The notes under the pieces are model-generated. The model was not told the origin of the DNA. It ran no database searches and worked only from the letters and a program-made list of their open reading frames with translations. The position numbers and the translations under genes are program-made. A DNA stretch of 64,000 nucleotides from Lolium rigidum (lineage: Eukaryota > Streptophyta > Magnoliopsida > Poales > Poaceae): assembly GCF_022539505.1 (NCBI RefSeq), contig NC_061513.1, positions 354,807,696-354,871,695 of the forward strand, written 5' to 3'. Of the stretch, positions 1-11,831 are shown one piece after another (position 1 is the stretch's first letter; each line of letters opens with the position of its first letter).

Positions 1-163
1 GGCCGTCACTCCCCCAAGGCACATACATAGAAATGTGAGGCATCCCTTTGCAATGAGATCTTTTACGGTACACTTTACTAGTCCTATGGACTAGTAGTAT
101 TTTAGTTAATTTACATGGTAAGAAAATTATGACAGAGATTTGAGTGCATTTGTTACCATCTAA

Positions 164-450
164 GAACAAGTATAATAAGTCCTAGTCAGTTGGCTATAAG
201 GGTTAAAATAATATATTTATGCTTAGTTGGAGGAGAGAGAGGATGAGAGAGAAGAGGGGTGGGATCTCATGCAAGAGCTAGCTCTAGCACACATGCTCCT
301 AGGTATTTTGTGAGAGTGAAATGTGGGCCATCCATTGATAAAGTAGTACATAATTATAACTCACTATTATACATGTTAGCTCTATGTTAGCTACAAATGA
401 CATGGCACATGGCTTATAGCCAGCAGCTGACCGTACTATTAAACTTACTC
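164..450. mobile_element. Tourist-like MITE, copy 1
   Basis: A 287-bp element with terminal inverted repeats (left GAACAAGTATAATA; right end read in reverse GAGTAAGTTTAATA) is flanked on both sides by TAA (161-163 and 451-453). A 3-bp TAA/TTA duplication is the signature of PIF/Harbinger (Tourist) MITEs. There is no coding capacity. The same family recurs at 11832-12117 in the opposite orientation, sharing the GGAGGAGAGAGAG-type internal tract and the subterminal TTGGCTATA box. Superfamily assignment rests on TSD and TIR only. Confidence 0.8.
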
Positions 451-610
451 TAAGTACAATTATACCACGTTAGAATTTGATATCGCGATGCTACCTCCCA
501 CGCATGCAGGTGACACGATTGATCCATCGCTATTTTCTTGTCTACTAGATTTTAACCGACTCACACCTAGCACGTGAAGTATATTTTAGGTGCAAGGTTA
601 TTCCTCTATT

Positions 611-2212
611 GAGCATCAGGTATCTTCAACAGGGCGACGCAAACGAATGCTTCACAACCGTTTGCGACCGCGCGGTTAAAAAATGGGTCCGAGACCAGTT
701 CCAGCGGCTAGACGCATAGTGACTGGACCGTCCGCCACACACAACGCGGCACATATATGCGCCTTGTATGCGTCCCCGTGAACGTTGCGCAGACGCCGAG
801 TGTCCGCGTGGTTTTCCCACGGGCCCGCATGGCAGCGACCTGCTTTGAACGCCTTGCTTTCGCGGTCGTTGCTTCGGCGGACATTGCTTCGGCGGACATT
901 GCTTCTGCGTCTGCGCCGTAGCCTTCGTCGTCAATGGCGGCGCTTCCTCTTCTACACCAGGTCTGGCGGACGGCTGCTGGACTTCTGCACCGATACCAAT
1001 GGCATTGTCTCCCACGAGCGCCCGTCCTTTAAAATGCAAGGGGCATTGTCCGTGCCATTGCCCATACCACCGACACGTCCGCTCACCATCGCCTACCGCC
1101 ACATCCAAAGAAAAAGCACGACTCCGAGGCGTCCGGCGTCGGCTACAAGAAGGACGCACATGCGAACATGGTGCCGCTCCTCGTCGATATGGCGCGGGTG
1201 CTGCACGCCAACTTGTTGATGTGCGATCGCTAGAGGGACGTGCACCTTCCTGGCAGCGGCTGGCGGCTCAGCTACCGCCGGGTGCCTGTCCTGCCGATAC
1301 CTCGTCGCGAGCTGGAGAGGAGCGCCAAGATCCTGCGCAGGCGGGCTTACCTGCCGCCGGGCTTCCACGACGATCCAGCCATCGCCATAAGCTCAAATCA
1401 GTGGCACACCTGGCGCCGTACCGAGACTTCCCATTCGCGCACCCGCCGCTGCCTCGTCGTCGAACACGGCACGCACCCGCGCTTCCACAGGACGACGAGG
1501 AGGAGCAGGATGACGACGACAGCGATGATGCATACGTGATGGCCACCAGAACGAGAAGGCGAAGGACAACAACGACAACTTCATCGCCTGCGTCTTCCAC
1601 GACTGGCAGGCGGCCATGGTGGAGGGCTAGATGTTCGACTTCCCAGCGACCATGATTGACGAGGAGATCGAGAGGCTCGGCGTCCTCGTCTCGCAGGTGG
1701 ACCGACTGGTGCAGCCGCTGCTGCCACTGTATGCCACCGACATCGTGCCGCCACTGCCACAGTATGCCACCGACATCATGTCGCCTGGCCTCACGGAGGA
1801 ACATGCCATGTAATAGGCGCTGCAGAACTCGGCCCCGCACCCACCGCCGCCTCCACCTCCGTCGTTCAACCCATGGGGTCCTCCACCTCCACCTCCACCA
1901 CCGGCGACACCGGCGTACGTTCCGCCATTTGCCAATTGGCCATGGCATGTTACGGATTTCGTCGTGCTCGACGATGACGAGGAGGAGTTGGTTAGGTCTT
2001 TTAGTTTTTATATTTAATATTTTGCATTTTCTTTTTATCACTATGTAAATTATGTCTAAACAATGCGAACCCCAAAAAAAATCGACGTGCCGTTGGGGCA
2101 GGCCCCTACGCAAACTGACACGCGGTTAGTTTCGACCATTTCGACCGGTGCAAATGGATGCGCACAGACAATTTAGACGTCCATTTTGTATTATCCCGTT
2201 GGAGATGCCCTC
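611..2212. mobile_element. Decayed non-autonomous DNA transposon carrying ORF remnants
   Basis: The GC-rich block 620-2110 is framed by related ends: left GAGCATCAGGTATCTTCAAC..., right in reverse GAGGGCATCTCCAACGGG. Both are followed inward by sequence resembling 'acgcaaacgnnngcg...cgcggttaa', a layout common in grass TIR elements. I could not identify a clean target duplication, so the boundaries are approximate. Overlapping open frames on both strands inside are mainly low-complexity or GC artefacts, except the remnant at 1240-1545. The superfamily cannot be fixed by eye. Confidence 0.45.
1240..1545 (+). pseudogene. Remnant of a grass repeat-associated hypothetical protein
   Basis: The frame starting near 1240 reads LPGSGWRLSYRRVPVLPIPRR, then a run rich in Arg/Glu and a PPGFHDDPAIA segment ending NQWHTWR. 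This pattern (LPGGW-L--RRVPVPP-P, then R-RRAYLPP, then a short W-rich end) matches, from memory, a family of uncharacterised proteins found in many copies in grass genomes. Acidic Asp/Glu-rich tails also occur here (about 1490-1535 in a neighbouring frame), implying frameshifts. No start, stop and intron set gives a plausible full protein, so it is a dead copy. No function is known to me. Confidence 0.35.
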
Positions 2213-2890
2213 AGTCAGCCAAAGATGTGCAAGCAATCTGCCATTACGTTGGATTTTTTCGCATGAATTTACTAGTACTGTTTTCACTAGGCTGCAACTG
2301 AATTATTAAGCATACTTGCTTTGAAAATTCGAGCAAATTTCATGTAATTTTTTTAAAAATTGACCAAGTTCTTGGTCGATATTTTGGCACTCTATTTCTA
2401 CTTTCTCTATTCCCGTTGGCGATATATATTTTTCTCTATATGAAATGTAATTAGATTCAAATTCTCTAGCACATGCACGAATTGTTTGTAAAGGAATAAA
2501 ATAAAGAAGATATCATAAGCTTCCCTAAAAAGAAAATCTATTATAAGAAATGCTAAGCAAAGGAAAGTTTTTTTATTATTAATGTGCGCCTACCAAATTA
2601 GCTCTTGGGTGGGAAAATACTACTCTTGGAAACGAGTAGTATTGAGTAAACTGAACCATCGGATCTACTGATTGAACGGCTAATATTTTCTAGTTCCTAC
2701 CGTAAAAAGCCTCTTTGCAATACTACACACGCAACCACGCATCGAGAGGCTTCGACGCCACGACATTGCGTGCTCTCGTGCCGTCGTTCTTATCATCATG
2801 ATGTGCCAGTTCTTAATTTGCTTTATAATAAACTATTTGTGATGGTTTTATCGCGGACTATTTGTTTTGTTTGGATATGAAAAGTTGTTA
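2213..2890. other. AT-rich intergenic DNA
   Basis: No convincing coding frame, splice-linked exons or element termini were seen. Composition is AT-rich with short homopolymers. Confidence 0.6.
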
Positions 2891-3092
2891 GGTCATGTAC
2901 AATGGGGGATGTTAGCCTTCCTTATAGTTGCCACGTCAATTTTTGTTTGATTGGAGTAGAGGTAATGAAAAAAATATTGATATGGATGGCTATTAGTAGG
3001 AGGTAATGCATTGTATGATTTATATATGTTTTCCTTCTCTAGATAGTTTGTTGCGATAAGAGAAAATGTGCCTTCTCTAGCATTATACATGC
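2891..3092. mobile_element. Small Tourist-like MITE
   Basis: A 202-bp element with imperfect inverted ends (left GGTCATGTACAATG; right in reverse GCATGTATAATG) is bracketed by TTA at 2888-2890 and 3093-3095, fitting a PIF/Harbinger MITE. It is a different family from the MITEs at 164 and 11832. The weak open frame across it is not a gene. Confidence 0.6.
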
Positions 3093-3095
3093 TTA

Positions 3096-3583
3096 AAATG
3101 TAGTATTTGACTTTTATTCGGATGGTCTGACTTTGCGCGAAGTAGGAGAGTCCATAAAAAGCCCGAAACAGCTAATAGAAGCTTGAAAAACGGTATTAGA
3201 GACCCAAGATTTTGGGCTTCTGCAATACATGCTACTTATAAACTCGAAATGCGGTGTGATGTGACACTGCAACAATTCCAGAACATGCCATCCCCAAAAT
3301 GTCAAATTAGACAAAGCTAAGAGACCAAGTATTCTGCACCCTACTCAGCATGGAAGAAACTTTAAGAAAAAAACAAGACCTGGTCATTCGGAGGAAAATA
3401 GACATATTTTATTCTTTTTTGAAGAAAGGAACGAGAAATATAGTAGTAGTACCTAGTTAACGCATACTAGGTTGCAACTTTATCGTACGACCAACTCCAC
3501 TTATAGTTGTTTTTTTGTGGTCAGGCAGTGGTCAAGCAAGCAAAATACCCCTGCACTCCCCTTGTACATACATACAGACAGCA
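3096..3583 (+). promoter_or_regulatory. Upstream region of the first GDSL gene
   Basis: About 490 bp lies between the MITE and the predicted TATA box with no gene or transposon end recognised. It probably contains the proximal promoter of the gene at 3657; no specific operator can be assigned by eye. Confidence 0.35.
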
Positions 3584-3591
3584 TATAAATA
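3584..3591 (+). promoter_or_regulatory. TATA box of the first GDSL gene
   Basis: TATAAATA lies 66 bp before the predicted ATG at 3657. That distance leaves room for a transcription start about 30 bp downstream and a short 5' UTR. It is the best TATA-like match in the preceding 200 bp. Confidence 0.6.
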
Positions 3592-3656
3592 TACAACGCC
3601 ATATCCCCCTGCGCGCAACAAGACACAAGCAGCCACGCATCCTCGTGCGTATCATC

Positions 3657-6600
3657 ATGTGGTGTCAGTTCTTGATTTGCTTCGTGCTCGTCGTCGCTGG
3701 GCTCTGGCCGCTGCAGGCGGGTGCGCAGAAGTACGCCGCCATCTTCAACTTTGGAGACTCCCTCGCGGACGCCGGCAACCTCTGCGTGGACGGAATCCCG
3801 TCGCACCTCGCCACGGCGCGCCCGCCGTATGGCATGACCTACTTCGGGTACCCGACGGGGCGCGTCTCCGACGGTCGCCTCGTCGTCGACTTCATCGGTA
3901 CACACGCGTGTTCTCCTGTTCCATCGACGCACCCTATGTTGGTTCTTAATGAGTTGAGCAATGGTCTTCTTCCCCGCCTCTGGCACGTGCAGCGCAGGAG
4001 CTGGGGCTGCCGCTTCTGCCGCCGTCCAAGGCAAAGAACGCCACGTTCCACTACGGCGCCAACTTCGCCATCACCGGAGGCACTTCGCTGGACACGAGCT
4101 TCTTCGAGGCGCGCGGGCTGGGCCGCCATATCTGGAGCTCCGGCTCCCTGCACACGCAGCTCGGCTGGTTTGATGACATGAAGCCAGCCATCTGCAGCTC
4201 CCCAAAAGGTTCAGTTATGCACTTTGTATATGGTATATATATGATGAGCTCTATCGGCTAGCTAGATCGTAGTGGGTACTGACGCCTGATTATAGCCGGC
4301 CTCGATGCGAATTCAGAGTGCAGGGACCTCTTCCGGCGGTCGCTATTCATCGTCGGCGAATTCGGCGGGAACGATTACGCCGCCTCGCTCGGCGCGTTCC
4401 TCCCGCTGGAGCAGGTGCACACGTTCGTGCCTCACATCGTCAACTCCATCGGCAAGGGAATCGAGGTGCGCGCCACTCGATCACAGACATACCCATGCCT
4501 CGTTTCTACATGCGGGACTAGGCTACTCGGATAATCTTCCGAGGCTCTCTTCATTGATTTATATAGGAGGTTACAATACGTGTTGTAAACACAACGGATT
4601 CTATACTAATCCTAGTCTCATACGTTTACAACTCTATCTCTAACATCCTCCCTTAATCACAACTTCGATAAGTTGAGATTACACTTAAAATCTTCAAAGG
4701 CTCGATAAGGAAGTGGCTTGGTAAACCCATCAGCAACTTGATCTTTTGAGGGAATAAACCTCACCTCTAATTGCCTTTTCAACACCCGTTCTCTGACAAA
4801 GTGAAAATCGATCTCAATATGCTTAGCTCTTGCATGGAAGACTGGATTAGCAGATAAATATGTTGCTCCAAGATTATCACACCATAAACATGGTCTCTGT
4901 GTTAGCCTAACTCCCAATTCAGCAAGGAGTGACTGCACCCAAATCATCTCAGCTGTTGCATTTGCTAGAGACTTGTACTCTGCTTCAGTGCTGGACCTGG
5001 ACACTGTATTTTGCTTCTTAGCACTCCAAGAAACCAAGTTCGGTCCAACAAATACAGCAAATCCCCCCGTGGACCGACGGTCATCAACACTCCCTGCCCA
5101 GTCAGCATCAGAAAAAGCACTAACTAGAGTGGAAGTAGACTGTGAAAAAGTAAGTCCAACTGTGAGAGTATGCTTAACATAGCGTAAGATACGCTTAGCA
5201 GCAGTCCAATGTACTGTAGTAGGCGCATGTAGATACTGGCAGACTTTGTTAACTGCATAGGAGATGTCTGGACGAGTGAGAGTAAGATACTGCAGAGCGC
5301 CAACAATGCTTCGATACTTTGAACTATCAGTCGGTCCTAGAGGATCACCTTGATGGGCTGAAATTTTCTCAGAGGATGACAACGGAGTAGGCATACCTTG
5401 GCAATTAACCATGCCAACACGAGTAAGCAAATCTTGAGCATATTTAGCCTGATTAAGAACAAGACCATTATCAACCCGTGCAACCTCAATGCCCAAGAAA
5501 TAGTGAAGATCACCAAGATCCTTGAGGGCAAACTCCTTATGCAAATCTGTAAGCAAGGCATCTGTAGCAGCTTGAGAGGAACTAGCAACAATGATGTCAT
5601 CCACATAGATAAGCATAAAAATACTAACATTGAACTTGCGGTAGATAAACAATGACATATCAGACTTGGAAGCAACAAATCCAAGAGAAAGCAACTTGGC
5701 ACTCAACCGTGAATACCATGCACGAGGTGCCTGTTTCAGTCCATATAACGCCTTGTCAAGTTTGCAAATATAGCTTGGTTGTCGTTGATCCTCATACCCA
5801 GGTGGTTGTCGCATATACACTTCCTCTTCCAGAACGCCATGAAGAAACGCGTTCTTGACATCCAGCTGACGCAAGCTCCATCCACGAGAAACAGCAATAG
5901 ACAGGACAAGACGAACAGTAGCAATTTTGACAACTGGACTGAACGTGTCTTCATAATCAATCCCATATCGTTGTTTAAAACCTTTGGCAACCAGGCGTGC
6001 CTTGTATCTATCAATCGATCCATCTGCATTGTGTTTGACCTTGTAAATCCAACGACAGTCAATAACATTTTTGCCATAGCCCGGAGGAACCAAACGCCAT
6101 GTCTTGTTCTTCATAAGGGCATTAAACTCATCATCCATAGCTCCTTTCCAATTGGGATCAGCAAGAGCAGACTGAAGATTGGTAGGTTCACCAGATGTGC
6201 AAGAGAGAAGCCAGCGAACCGTGCCATCTTTGTATTCACGAGGACGAACAATTCCAGATGACGAACGTGTAGTAGGGCGAGTCGGAGCAGCAGCTGAGGG
6301 CATAGGGCGGGCGGGCACAGAGGATCCGGCCGGGGAGACAGCGCCAGACTCGGCAGAGTCGGCAGCAGAGGGCGCATGGGAGTTGCTGAGCGCGGGATCC
6401 ACTGTGGCAGAGGATTCCCTCGGTGTGGCGCCGACGGACGGTGTGGCAGATGCGCGGGGCGCAGACGATCCGCGGGCTGCAGGGGACGGAGGCGCGCGGG
6501 CGCGGGAACCGGCAGCGCGTCCAGCTGCGGACGGGGTCCCCACCGAATCTGCGCGGTCAGCGCTGACAGCGCGTGATCCGACGCGGCGGGTCGATCCCGA

Positions 6601-9600
6601 GGTGGATTCTGGCGGCAGATCCTCCTCGTGTCCAGTGTTTCTGTCATTTTCTGCAGGAAATTGAAAAGAGCCATATGACCAGCTAGAGGCACCATTTGAA
6701 TTGGAATTTTCACCGGTATGATTGTCTCCTGGTTCTGCATCCTGCACAAGAGGCACAACAGGTCTAGCAACAGGGTTAATAGTATGAGTATCCTCAACAT
6801 GTGAATCATTAGTAGTAACGTGTTCCTGCTCAAAATTTTGTAGGGAAGGATCAAGGAGTAAAATTTGTTTGCGGAGAAGAGCACCCGCATTTGGGTGAAG
6901 GTGTTTGAAAGGGAAGACGGTCTCATCAAAGACAACATCCCTAGAAATATAGACCCGGCCACTAGAGACCTCAAGACATTTAACCCCTTTGTGGCGAGAG
7001 CTGTAGCCGATGAAAACACATTGAGTAGAGCGGAAAGCAAGTTTGCGTTTATTATAAGGTCTCAGATTGGGCCAACAAGCACAACCAAAAACACGTAGGG
7101 ATGAATAGTTGGGACGAGTGCCAAGGAGACGATGAACAGGAGTATCATTATTTATGACCCTGCTAGGAAGCATATTGATAAGATATGTGGCTGTGAGAAA
7201 AGCTTCATCCCAAAATTTTAAGGGCATACCAGCATGAGCAAGAAGTGCTAGACCAACTTCAACAATGTGACGGTGTTTTCTCTCCGCAGCACCATTTTGT
7301 TGGTGAGCGTGAGGACAAGAGACAAGGTGTGTAATTCCTTGTGTTTGAAATAAGGAGTTCAGTTTTATGTATTCACCCCCCCAATCGGACTGGACAGTGA
7401 TAATTTTCCTATTAAACTTGCGTTCAACAAGAGTCTGAAAAGTAACAAAGGCCGCTAAAGCATCAGATTTGCGTTTAAGAAGATAGATCCAAGTAAATTT
7501 GCTATAGTCATCAATAAAACTTATATAATAATCATGACGACCAACAGAGGTAGGTGCAGGGCCCCATACATCAGAAAATACTAACTGTAGAGGTACTGTA
7601 GATACACTTGTGGAAATAGGGTAGGGGAGTTGATGACTCTTAGCCTGTTGACAGGGATCACAAATAGACTCACTACTAGAATCACTAACACAAGGAAGTT
7701 TATTCTTGCTGATAATTTGCCTAACAATTGCTATAGAAGGATGACCTAAACGACTGTGCCACTGGTATTGGGAGGGCTTGGCGGCAACAAAGGCAAACTT
7801 GGATGGCGAGGAGGACGCCAAAGATGCAATGAGGGGATACAAGCCGCCAACACACCTCCCTCTATGAACGATTCTCCTGGTAGCCAGATCCTTTATCAAA
7901 AAGAAGAAAGGGTGAAACTCAATAAAGACATGATTATCATATGTGAAGCGATGAACAGATAGCAGATTTTTGGAGGCATTGGGAACATGAAGAATGTTTC
8001 GAAGATGAAAATCTTGAGTAGGATTACGTACTACTGAATGACCAATGTGAGAAATTTTCATACCTTGCCCATTGGCGGTGTTGACCGTGTCATGTCCTTT
8101 GTAGGCATCACGAAGAGTGAGATTGTTTAGCTCCCCCGTGATGTGATGAGTAGCACCTGAATCCTGGTACCAATTTGTGTCCACGCCATAAGCAGCATGG
8201 ACCTCCTTCTCGCCATAGTCATCATGGTTGGAGTAACGAGACCAACAATCTTTCGCATAGTGGCCCTCCTTGTTGCATATCTGGCACGTGACATCAGCCC
8301 AGGGAGTAGTTCTGCGACGTCCACGGCCGCGGCCGCGCCCCCCTCCAGGGTTGCCACGACCCCCACCGCGCCCCTGTTGAAAGGAGCGATCATCACGTCG
8401 AGCATCACGACGGTCATCACGGTGGTCTTCTCGGCGGTCACCACGAGACCGTCCGTTGTAGTTGTTGGTGGCGTCATTGCGAGAACGCCATTGCCTAGAT
8501 GCAGCATTGGCCGAGGACTCGAACTCCGGTGGAGTGGGCTCGGCAAGGAGAAGCTGGCGTTGATCATATGCAAGCAATTGAGAGTACAACCGGCTGAGGG
8601 TAATCGGGGTAGGCGCCACACCAAGAGCAGCGACCAGGGCATTGTACTCTTTGCCGAGACCGACCAGAATATAAGAGATCAACTGACGGTCGGCAAGAGG
8701 GTGACCGGCGGCAATCAATTCGTCCGCAAACCCTTGCATCTTCGCAAGGTAATCAGCAGTGGTCATCTGGAGCTTCTTAGTTGTGGCGAGGGCGACCAGC
8801 AGATTGTCGACCTTGGCTTCACTCTGGGCGGAGAACATCTCCTCGACAGCACGCCAAACGCCATGAGCGCTTTCAATGCGGTGGACGTGGGGCAGTACCT
8901 CCAGGGATAGGGACTGCAGGAGGTAGGAGAGGACGAGCTGGTCGCGTGCGATCCAATCTGCATATAGAGGGTTGGCCTTCATCTTTGCCGGTGTGTTGGT
9001 GGCGGAGTCTGCCGGCACATCAACGATCTCTTGGGGCGGAGCGCTGTCGACGCCGGTGATCAAGCCGACCTGCTGCGCGCCGCGAATAGCTGGCAGGACT
9101 TGAGAACGCCAGATCGGGTAGTTATCCCGCGTCAACTGAGTGCGCGGAGGAGGGCCGAGGGAAATCGGCGGGTTTGAAGCTGAGGACGCCATGGCCAACG
9201 AGGGCGGCGGCGCCGAAGCTTGCGCTGGATTCGATGGACAGGTTATCGCCGGAAGAGGCGGCCTGATACCATGTAAAACTCGGTATATCGATCAGGTAGG
9301 ACTAGGCTACTCGGATAATCTTCCGAGGCTCTCTTCATTGATTTATATAGGAGGTTACAATACGTGTTGTAAACACAACGGATTCTATACTAATCCTAGT
9401 CTCATACGTTTACAACTCTATCTCTAACAGTGAGTCGTGTGTATGTGCTTTGATGCAGAAACTGATCGCGGATGGCGCGGTGGATCTGGTTGTGCCGGGT
9501 GTGCTTCCCATCGGCTGCTTCCCAATGTACCTGACCATCTTCCGCAAGCAGCCGGAGATGTACGGCCCGCGCAGCGGCTGCATCAAGGATCTCAACACGC

Positions 9601-10481
9601 TGTCGTGGGTGCACAACGCCCTTCTGCAGAGGAAGATCGCCGAGCTCCGGGAAAAGCACCCCGGCGTGCGCATCGTCTACGCCGACTACTACACCGCCGT
9701 CATGCAGTTCATCCTCCACGCCGAGAAGTGGGGTGAGTCTCTGTCTTCTAGATCGCGTACGTACTGATAGGTTTTTGGAGGCCTTTCTGCAATGCCGTTT
9801 GCATACTCTCTACTTCTTGTCATTCAACATTTGAAATGGTCACACATGAATTGGTCAACTTGTGCGTGATGTTATCACTAACCTTTGTGGAAATGTTCTT
9901 AAGACTAAGTGCAAGTGATAACATTAACTTTACGCGAGCTCGTAGCGTTGGAATCAAACAACAATTCAACCATTTCATACATTTGTAAACTTATCTTCTG
10001 ATATATGACTGTATATTGCGCAAGTAATAAAATGCTCATTTTCGGAAAAAATATATGACTGGTCAATAGCTGACTAACAGAGCATAGAAGGCCCACAGAG
10101 GGTGATGTCTTTTGGTCATGTTTTGAGCGTGATATACCTTTTGATGGGCTCTGTTTGCCATACTAAATTAAGCATTAGGGCCTAGAGCCGAGCACTTTGG
10201 GCCCGATAGCCTCATGTCCTTACCCACATTACATTTTTTTTCCCGCAGGGTTCCTAAGGCAGACCCTAAGGACATGTTGCGGCGCGCCGGGGGTGGGAAA
10301 GTACAACTTCAACCTCACATCTATGTGTGGCAACCCTGGCGCGTATGCCTGCGATGATCCGTCAGACCATTGGAGCTGGGACGGCGTCCACCTTACGGAG
10401 GCTGCCTATGGACACATTGCCAAGGGCTGGCTCTACGGGCCCTTCTCCGATCCGCCGATCCTCAAAGGCCGGCACCATTGA
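3657..10481 (+). CDS. GDSL esterase/lipase, 5 exons, Copia element in intron 3
   Basis: Exons 3657-3897, 3993-4208, 4296-4465, 9459-9732 and 10249-10481 (1134 nt, 377 aa) have GT/AG introns with phases 1,1,0,1. The start gives a hydrophobic signal peptide (about residues 1-23), so the product is probably secreted or apoplastic. All catalytic blocks are present: FGDSLADAG with nucleophile Ser35, ANFAITGG (block II Gly), GEFGGNDY (block III Asn) and WDGVHLTE with Asp345 and His348. GDSL enzymes hydrolyse ester or acyl substrates such as cutin or cell-wall esters and lipids; the substrate here is unknown. Intron 3 would be about 80 bp without the antisense Copia at 4515-9429; with it, the intron is 4993 bp. 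All exons and splice sites are intact, so the protein should still be made if the long intron is spliced. A tandem paralogue lies 1.8 kb downstream. Confidence 0.9.
4515..4645 (-). repeat. 3' LTR of the intronic Copia (3'-truncated)
   Basis: This 131-bp block matches 9299-9429 with no difference that I can see. The homologous copy continues another 27 bp to its TTTTACA terminus, which is absent here; the flank is plain intron sequence (…TTTCTACATGC). Confidence 0.9.
4657..9192 (-). CDS. Copia gag-pol polyprotein, intact
   Basis: One uninterrupted frame of 1511 aa starts at the ATG at 9190-9192; the open frame extends two codons upstream without an ATG. Domains in order: gag with an [10 protein letters not shown] motif near the N-terminus; a CCHC zinc knuckle [14 protein letters not shown] (about residue 302); aspartic protease DSGATHH (about 344); a GAG-pre-integrase HSRLGHP segment (about 475); integrase with [10 protein letters not shown] and SDWGGEY; reverse transcriptase with YVDDIIVAS (about 1195); and RNase H with DADWAG and [10 protein letters not shown]. 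It makes the particle and copies and integrates the element. No stop or frameshift is visible, so it may be autonomous, although the damaged 3' LTR could block further transposition. Its transcript would be antisense to the GDSL gene. Confidence 0.93.
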   Translation of the reverse strand: MASSASNPPISLGPPPRTQLTRDNYPIWRSQVLPAIRGAQQVGLITGVDSAPPQEIVDVPADSATNTPAKMKANPLYADWIARDQLVLSYLLQSLSLEVLPHVHRIESAHGVWRAVEEMFSAQSEAKVDNLLVALATTKKLQMTTADYLAKMQGFADELIAAGHPLADRQLISYILVGLGKEYNALVAALGVAPTPITLSRLYSQLLAYDQRQLLLAEPTPPEFESSANAASRQWRSRNDATNNYNGRSRGDRREDHRDDRRDARRDDRSFQQGRGGGRGNPGGGRGRGRGRRRTTPWADVTCQICNKEGHYAKDCWSRYSNHDDYGEKEVHAAYGVDTNWYQDSGATHHITGELNNLTLRDAYKGHDTVNTANGQGMKISHIGHSVVRNPTQDFHLRNILHVPNASKNLLSVHRFTYDNHVFIEFHPFFFLIKDLATRRIVHRGRCVGGLYPLIASLASSSPSKFAFVAAKPSQYQWHSRLGHPSIAIVRQIISKNKLPCVSDSSSESICDPCQQAKSHQLPYPISTSVSTVPLQLVFSDVWGPAPTSVGRHDYYISFIDDYSKFTWIYLLKRKSDALAAFVTFQTLVERKFNRKIITVQSDWGGEYIKLNSLFQTQGITHLVSCPHAHQQNGAAERKHRHIVEVGLALLAHAGMPLKFWDEAFLTATYLINMLPSRVINNDTPVHRLLGTRPNYSSLRVFGCACWPNLRPYNKRKLAFRSTQCVFIGYSSRHKGVKCLEVSSGRVYISRDVVFDETVFPFKHLHPNAGALLRKQILLLDPSLQNFEQEHVTTNDSHVEDTHTINPVARPVVPLVQDAEPGDNHTGENSNSNGASSWSYGSFQFPAENDRNTGHEEDLPPESTSGSTRRVGSRAVSADRADSVGTPSAAGRAAGSRARAPPSPAARGSSAPRASATPSVGATPRESSATVDPALSNSHAPSAADSAESGAVSPAGSSVPARPMPSAAAPTRPTTRSSSGIVRPREYKDGTVRWLLSCTSGEPTNLQSALADPNWKGAMDDEFNALMKNKTWRLVPPGYGKNVIDCRWIYKVKHNADGSIDRYKARLVAKGFKQRYGIDYEDTFSPVVKIATVRLVLSIAVSRGWSLRQLDVKNAFLHGVLEEEVYMRQPPGYEDQRQPSYICKLDKALYGLKQAPRAWYSRLSAKLLSLGFVASKSDMSLFIYRKFNVSIFMLIYVDDIIVASSSQAATDALLTDLHKEFALKDLGDLHYFLGIEVARVDNGLVLNQAKYAQDLLTRVGMVNCQGMPTPLSSSEKISAHQGDPLGPTDSSKYRSIVGALQYLTLTRPDISYAVNKVCQYLHAPTTVHWTAAKRILRYVKHTLTVGLTFSQSTSTLVSAFSDADWAGSVDDRRSTGGFAVFVGPNLVSWSAKKQNTVSRSSTEAEYKSLANATAEMIWVQSLLAELGVRLTQRPCLWCDNLGATYLSANPVFHARAKHIEIDFHFVRERVLKRQLEVRFIPSKDQVADGFTKPLPYRAFEDFKCNLNLSKL
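9263..9271 (-). other. Primer-binding site of intronic Copia
   Basis: On the minus strand TGGTATCAG directly follows the 5' LTR terminus. It matches the start of the usual Copia primer site complementary to initiator tRNA-Met, but only for about nine bases. Confidence 0.7.
9272..9429 (-). repeat. 5' LTR of the intronic Copia (complete)
   Basis: 158 bp, TG...CA termini, next to the primer-binding site. A short LTR such as this is normal for small Copia lineages. Confidence 0.9.
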
Positions 10482-11831
10482 TGAGTCCTCTAGTCCTCTT
10501 GTATTCAGAGAAATTTTTAATAAGGTGAAATTTACACTTTAAAGATTGTGGCTTCAAGATGATAGCTTTTTTAGGACCAAAAGGAATAGGAGCTGGCTAG
10601 TGATTGACAGGTACACAAATGTTTTTTTTCTAGATGACACCACGAAAAGACGAATCATCTTTTCTAGAAAAAGGTAGCCAAGCGGCATCAACATGGTTTC
10701 TCTAGCACAGAGCCAGAATATAACTCGAAACTCAAGGAGCTACACGAGTTAAAGAGTTACTGTTTTAGCTCGGCCAGCAATGGTGCCCCCAAATCTAGCC
10801 TGTCTATGTAGAATTATATATTTTATTGGTGATTGTGTAGGAATATTTAGACTAGTGTGTAATTGTATGTCTCTTGTATTCATTCATGTATAATAAAATT
10901 ATAACAATTTTGATGAATCCTACATGTTTACATACTTTATTTCATATGGAAGATACTTTATCTAAATCTATAATGATCTAACTCGTGATTTATACAAGTT
11001 GAGCCGAGTTTAATTGTTTTAACTTGTTATCGTCGAGCCAAGATAACTGACCTCTATGAGTTAGCTCTTGAACTCCCTCCCTAGTCTAGCTAGTACATTA
11101 TGTACATACTTTGTCATTTATGTTGATAATTGATCCTTTTTATTTAAGTGTTGACCTCCTTCCTTTTACCTCGTGGATAGTTTTTCTAGCATGTTTTTTT
11201 CGACACAAAGACGAAACTTTATTGATTAATAATATCAATATAAAGAGTTTTTTGGATGCACTCCAGAACAAAATCTGAGATAAACACTACAAATGCTAAG
11301 TTACAAGACCAAGCTAAAATGTGTGCCACTTAATTTAGAGAGCGATGAACATGTCGAAAGGTTAGCCACCTTGGGGTTGCTAAGTCCGGATTGTTGGCAA
11401 CCGTGCCTGGCGATGCCGTCGCTAGAGAGGTGTGCGATTTTCTCGCCACCTTCGCTGCTGCCTATCCTGGATCCGCAGTTGATTGATGGTGCCCAGTGGC
11501 ATGGCATGTCTTCATCGACACGGACGGTGTTGGAGTGTCATGTTTGAAGTTCGTTCGGATCAGGTCTTTGGTAGGCTGGGTTTATGTGGGCTTGGCCCTC
11601 CTGTGTTGTTGTTGTTGTAGATTTTCGCTCAATTTTTTTCTAAAAACCGAGCACTCCCTTGCTAATTAATGGATAAGTCAAAGATTTTGCCTCCCGTTAA
11701 AAGAAAGTTGGCCGAGAAGCCTATAGCCTTGACTTTCAGTTATTGATTAGTACTTCGATCTATTAACTATGACAGATGGCCAACTGTATTTGGGGAACCT
11801 AGCAACTGACGTGAACTATTTTCTTTGCTTA
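10482..11831. other. Intergenic DNA between the two GDSL genes
   Basis: No supported gene. A poly-T tract near 11193-11200 followed by AAACTTTATTGATTAATAATATC resembles the reverse of a polyadenylated retroposon tail, but no body or target duplication could be defined. The short open frames at 11293-11547 on both strands show no family features. Confidence 0.5.

Larger units (their letters stand above)
4515..9429 (-). mobile_element. Young Ty1/Copia retrotransposon inside GDSL intron 3
   Basis: The element is antisense to the host gene. Its 5' LTR is 9272-9429 (158 bp, TGTTAGAG...TTTTACA), its primer-binding site is beside it, and a single intact gag-pol frame follows. The 3' LTR is 4515-4645 and lacks the final 27 bp. 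The 131 bp shared by the two LTRs look identical by eye, so insertion is recent. Short LTRs with one gag-pol frame fit the Ale/Retrofit-type Copia lineage (inference). No target duplication is visible because the 3' LTR end is missing. Confidence 0.92.

Noticed and set aside
626..2113. Several overlapping 100-280 aa open frames on both strands
   Set aside because: They arise from GC-rich, low-complexity sequence in a decayed element; only the 1240-1545 frame shows a family pattern.
6111..7040. 309-aa minus-strand open frame and several plus-strand frames within 5000-9000
   Set aside because: They are shadows of the intact Copia gag-pol frame at 4657-9192.
11193..11640. Possible reverse-oriented retroposon with a poly-T head
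   Set aside because: No target duplication, no recognisable body and no second copy in the window.
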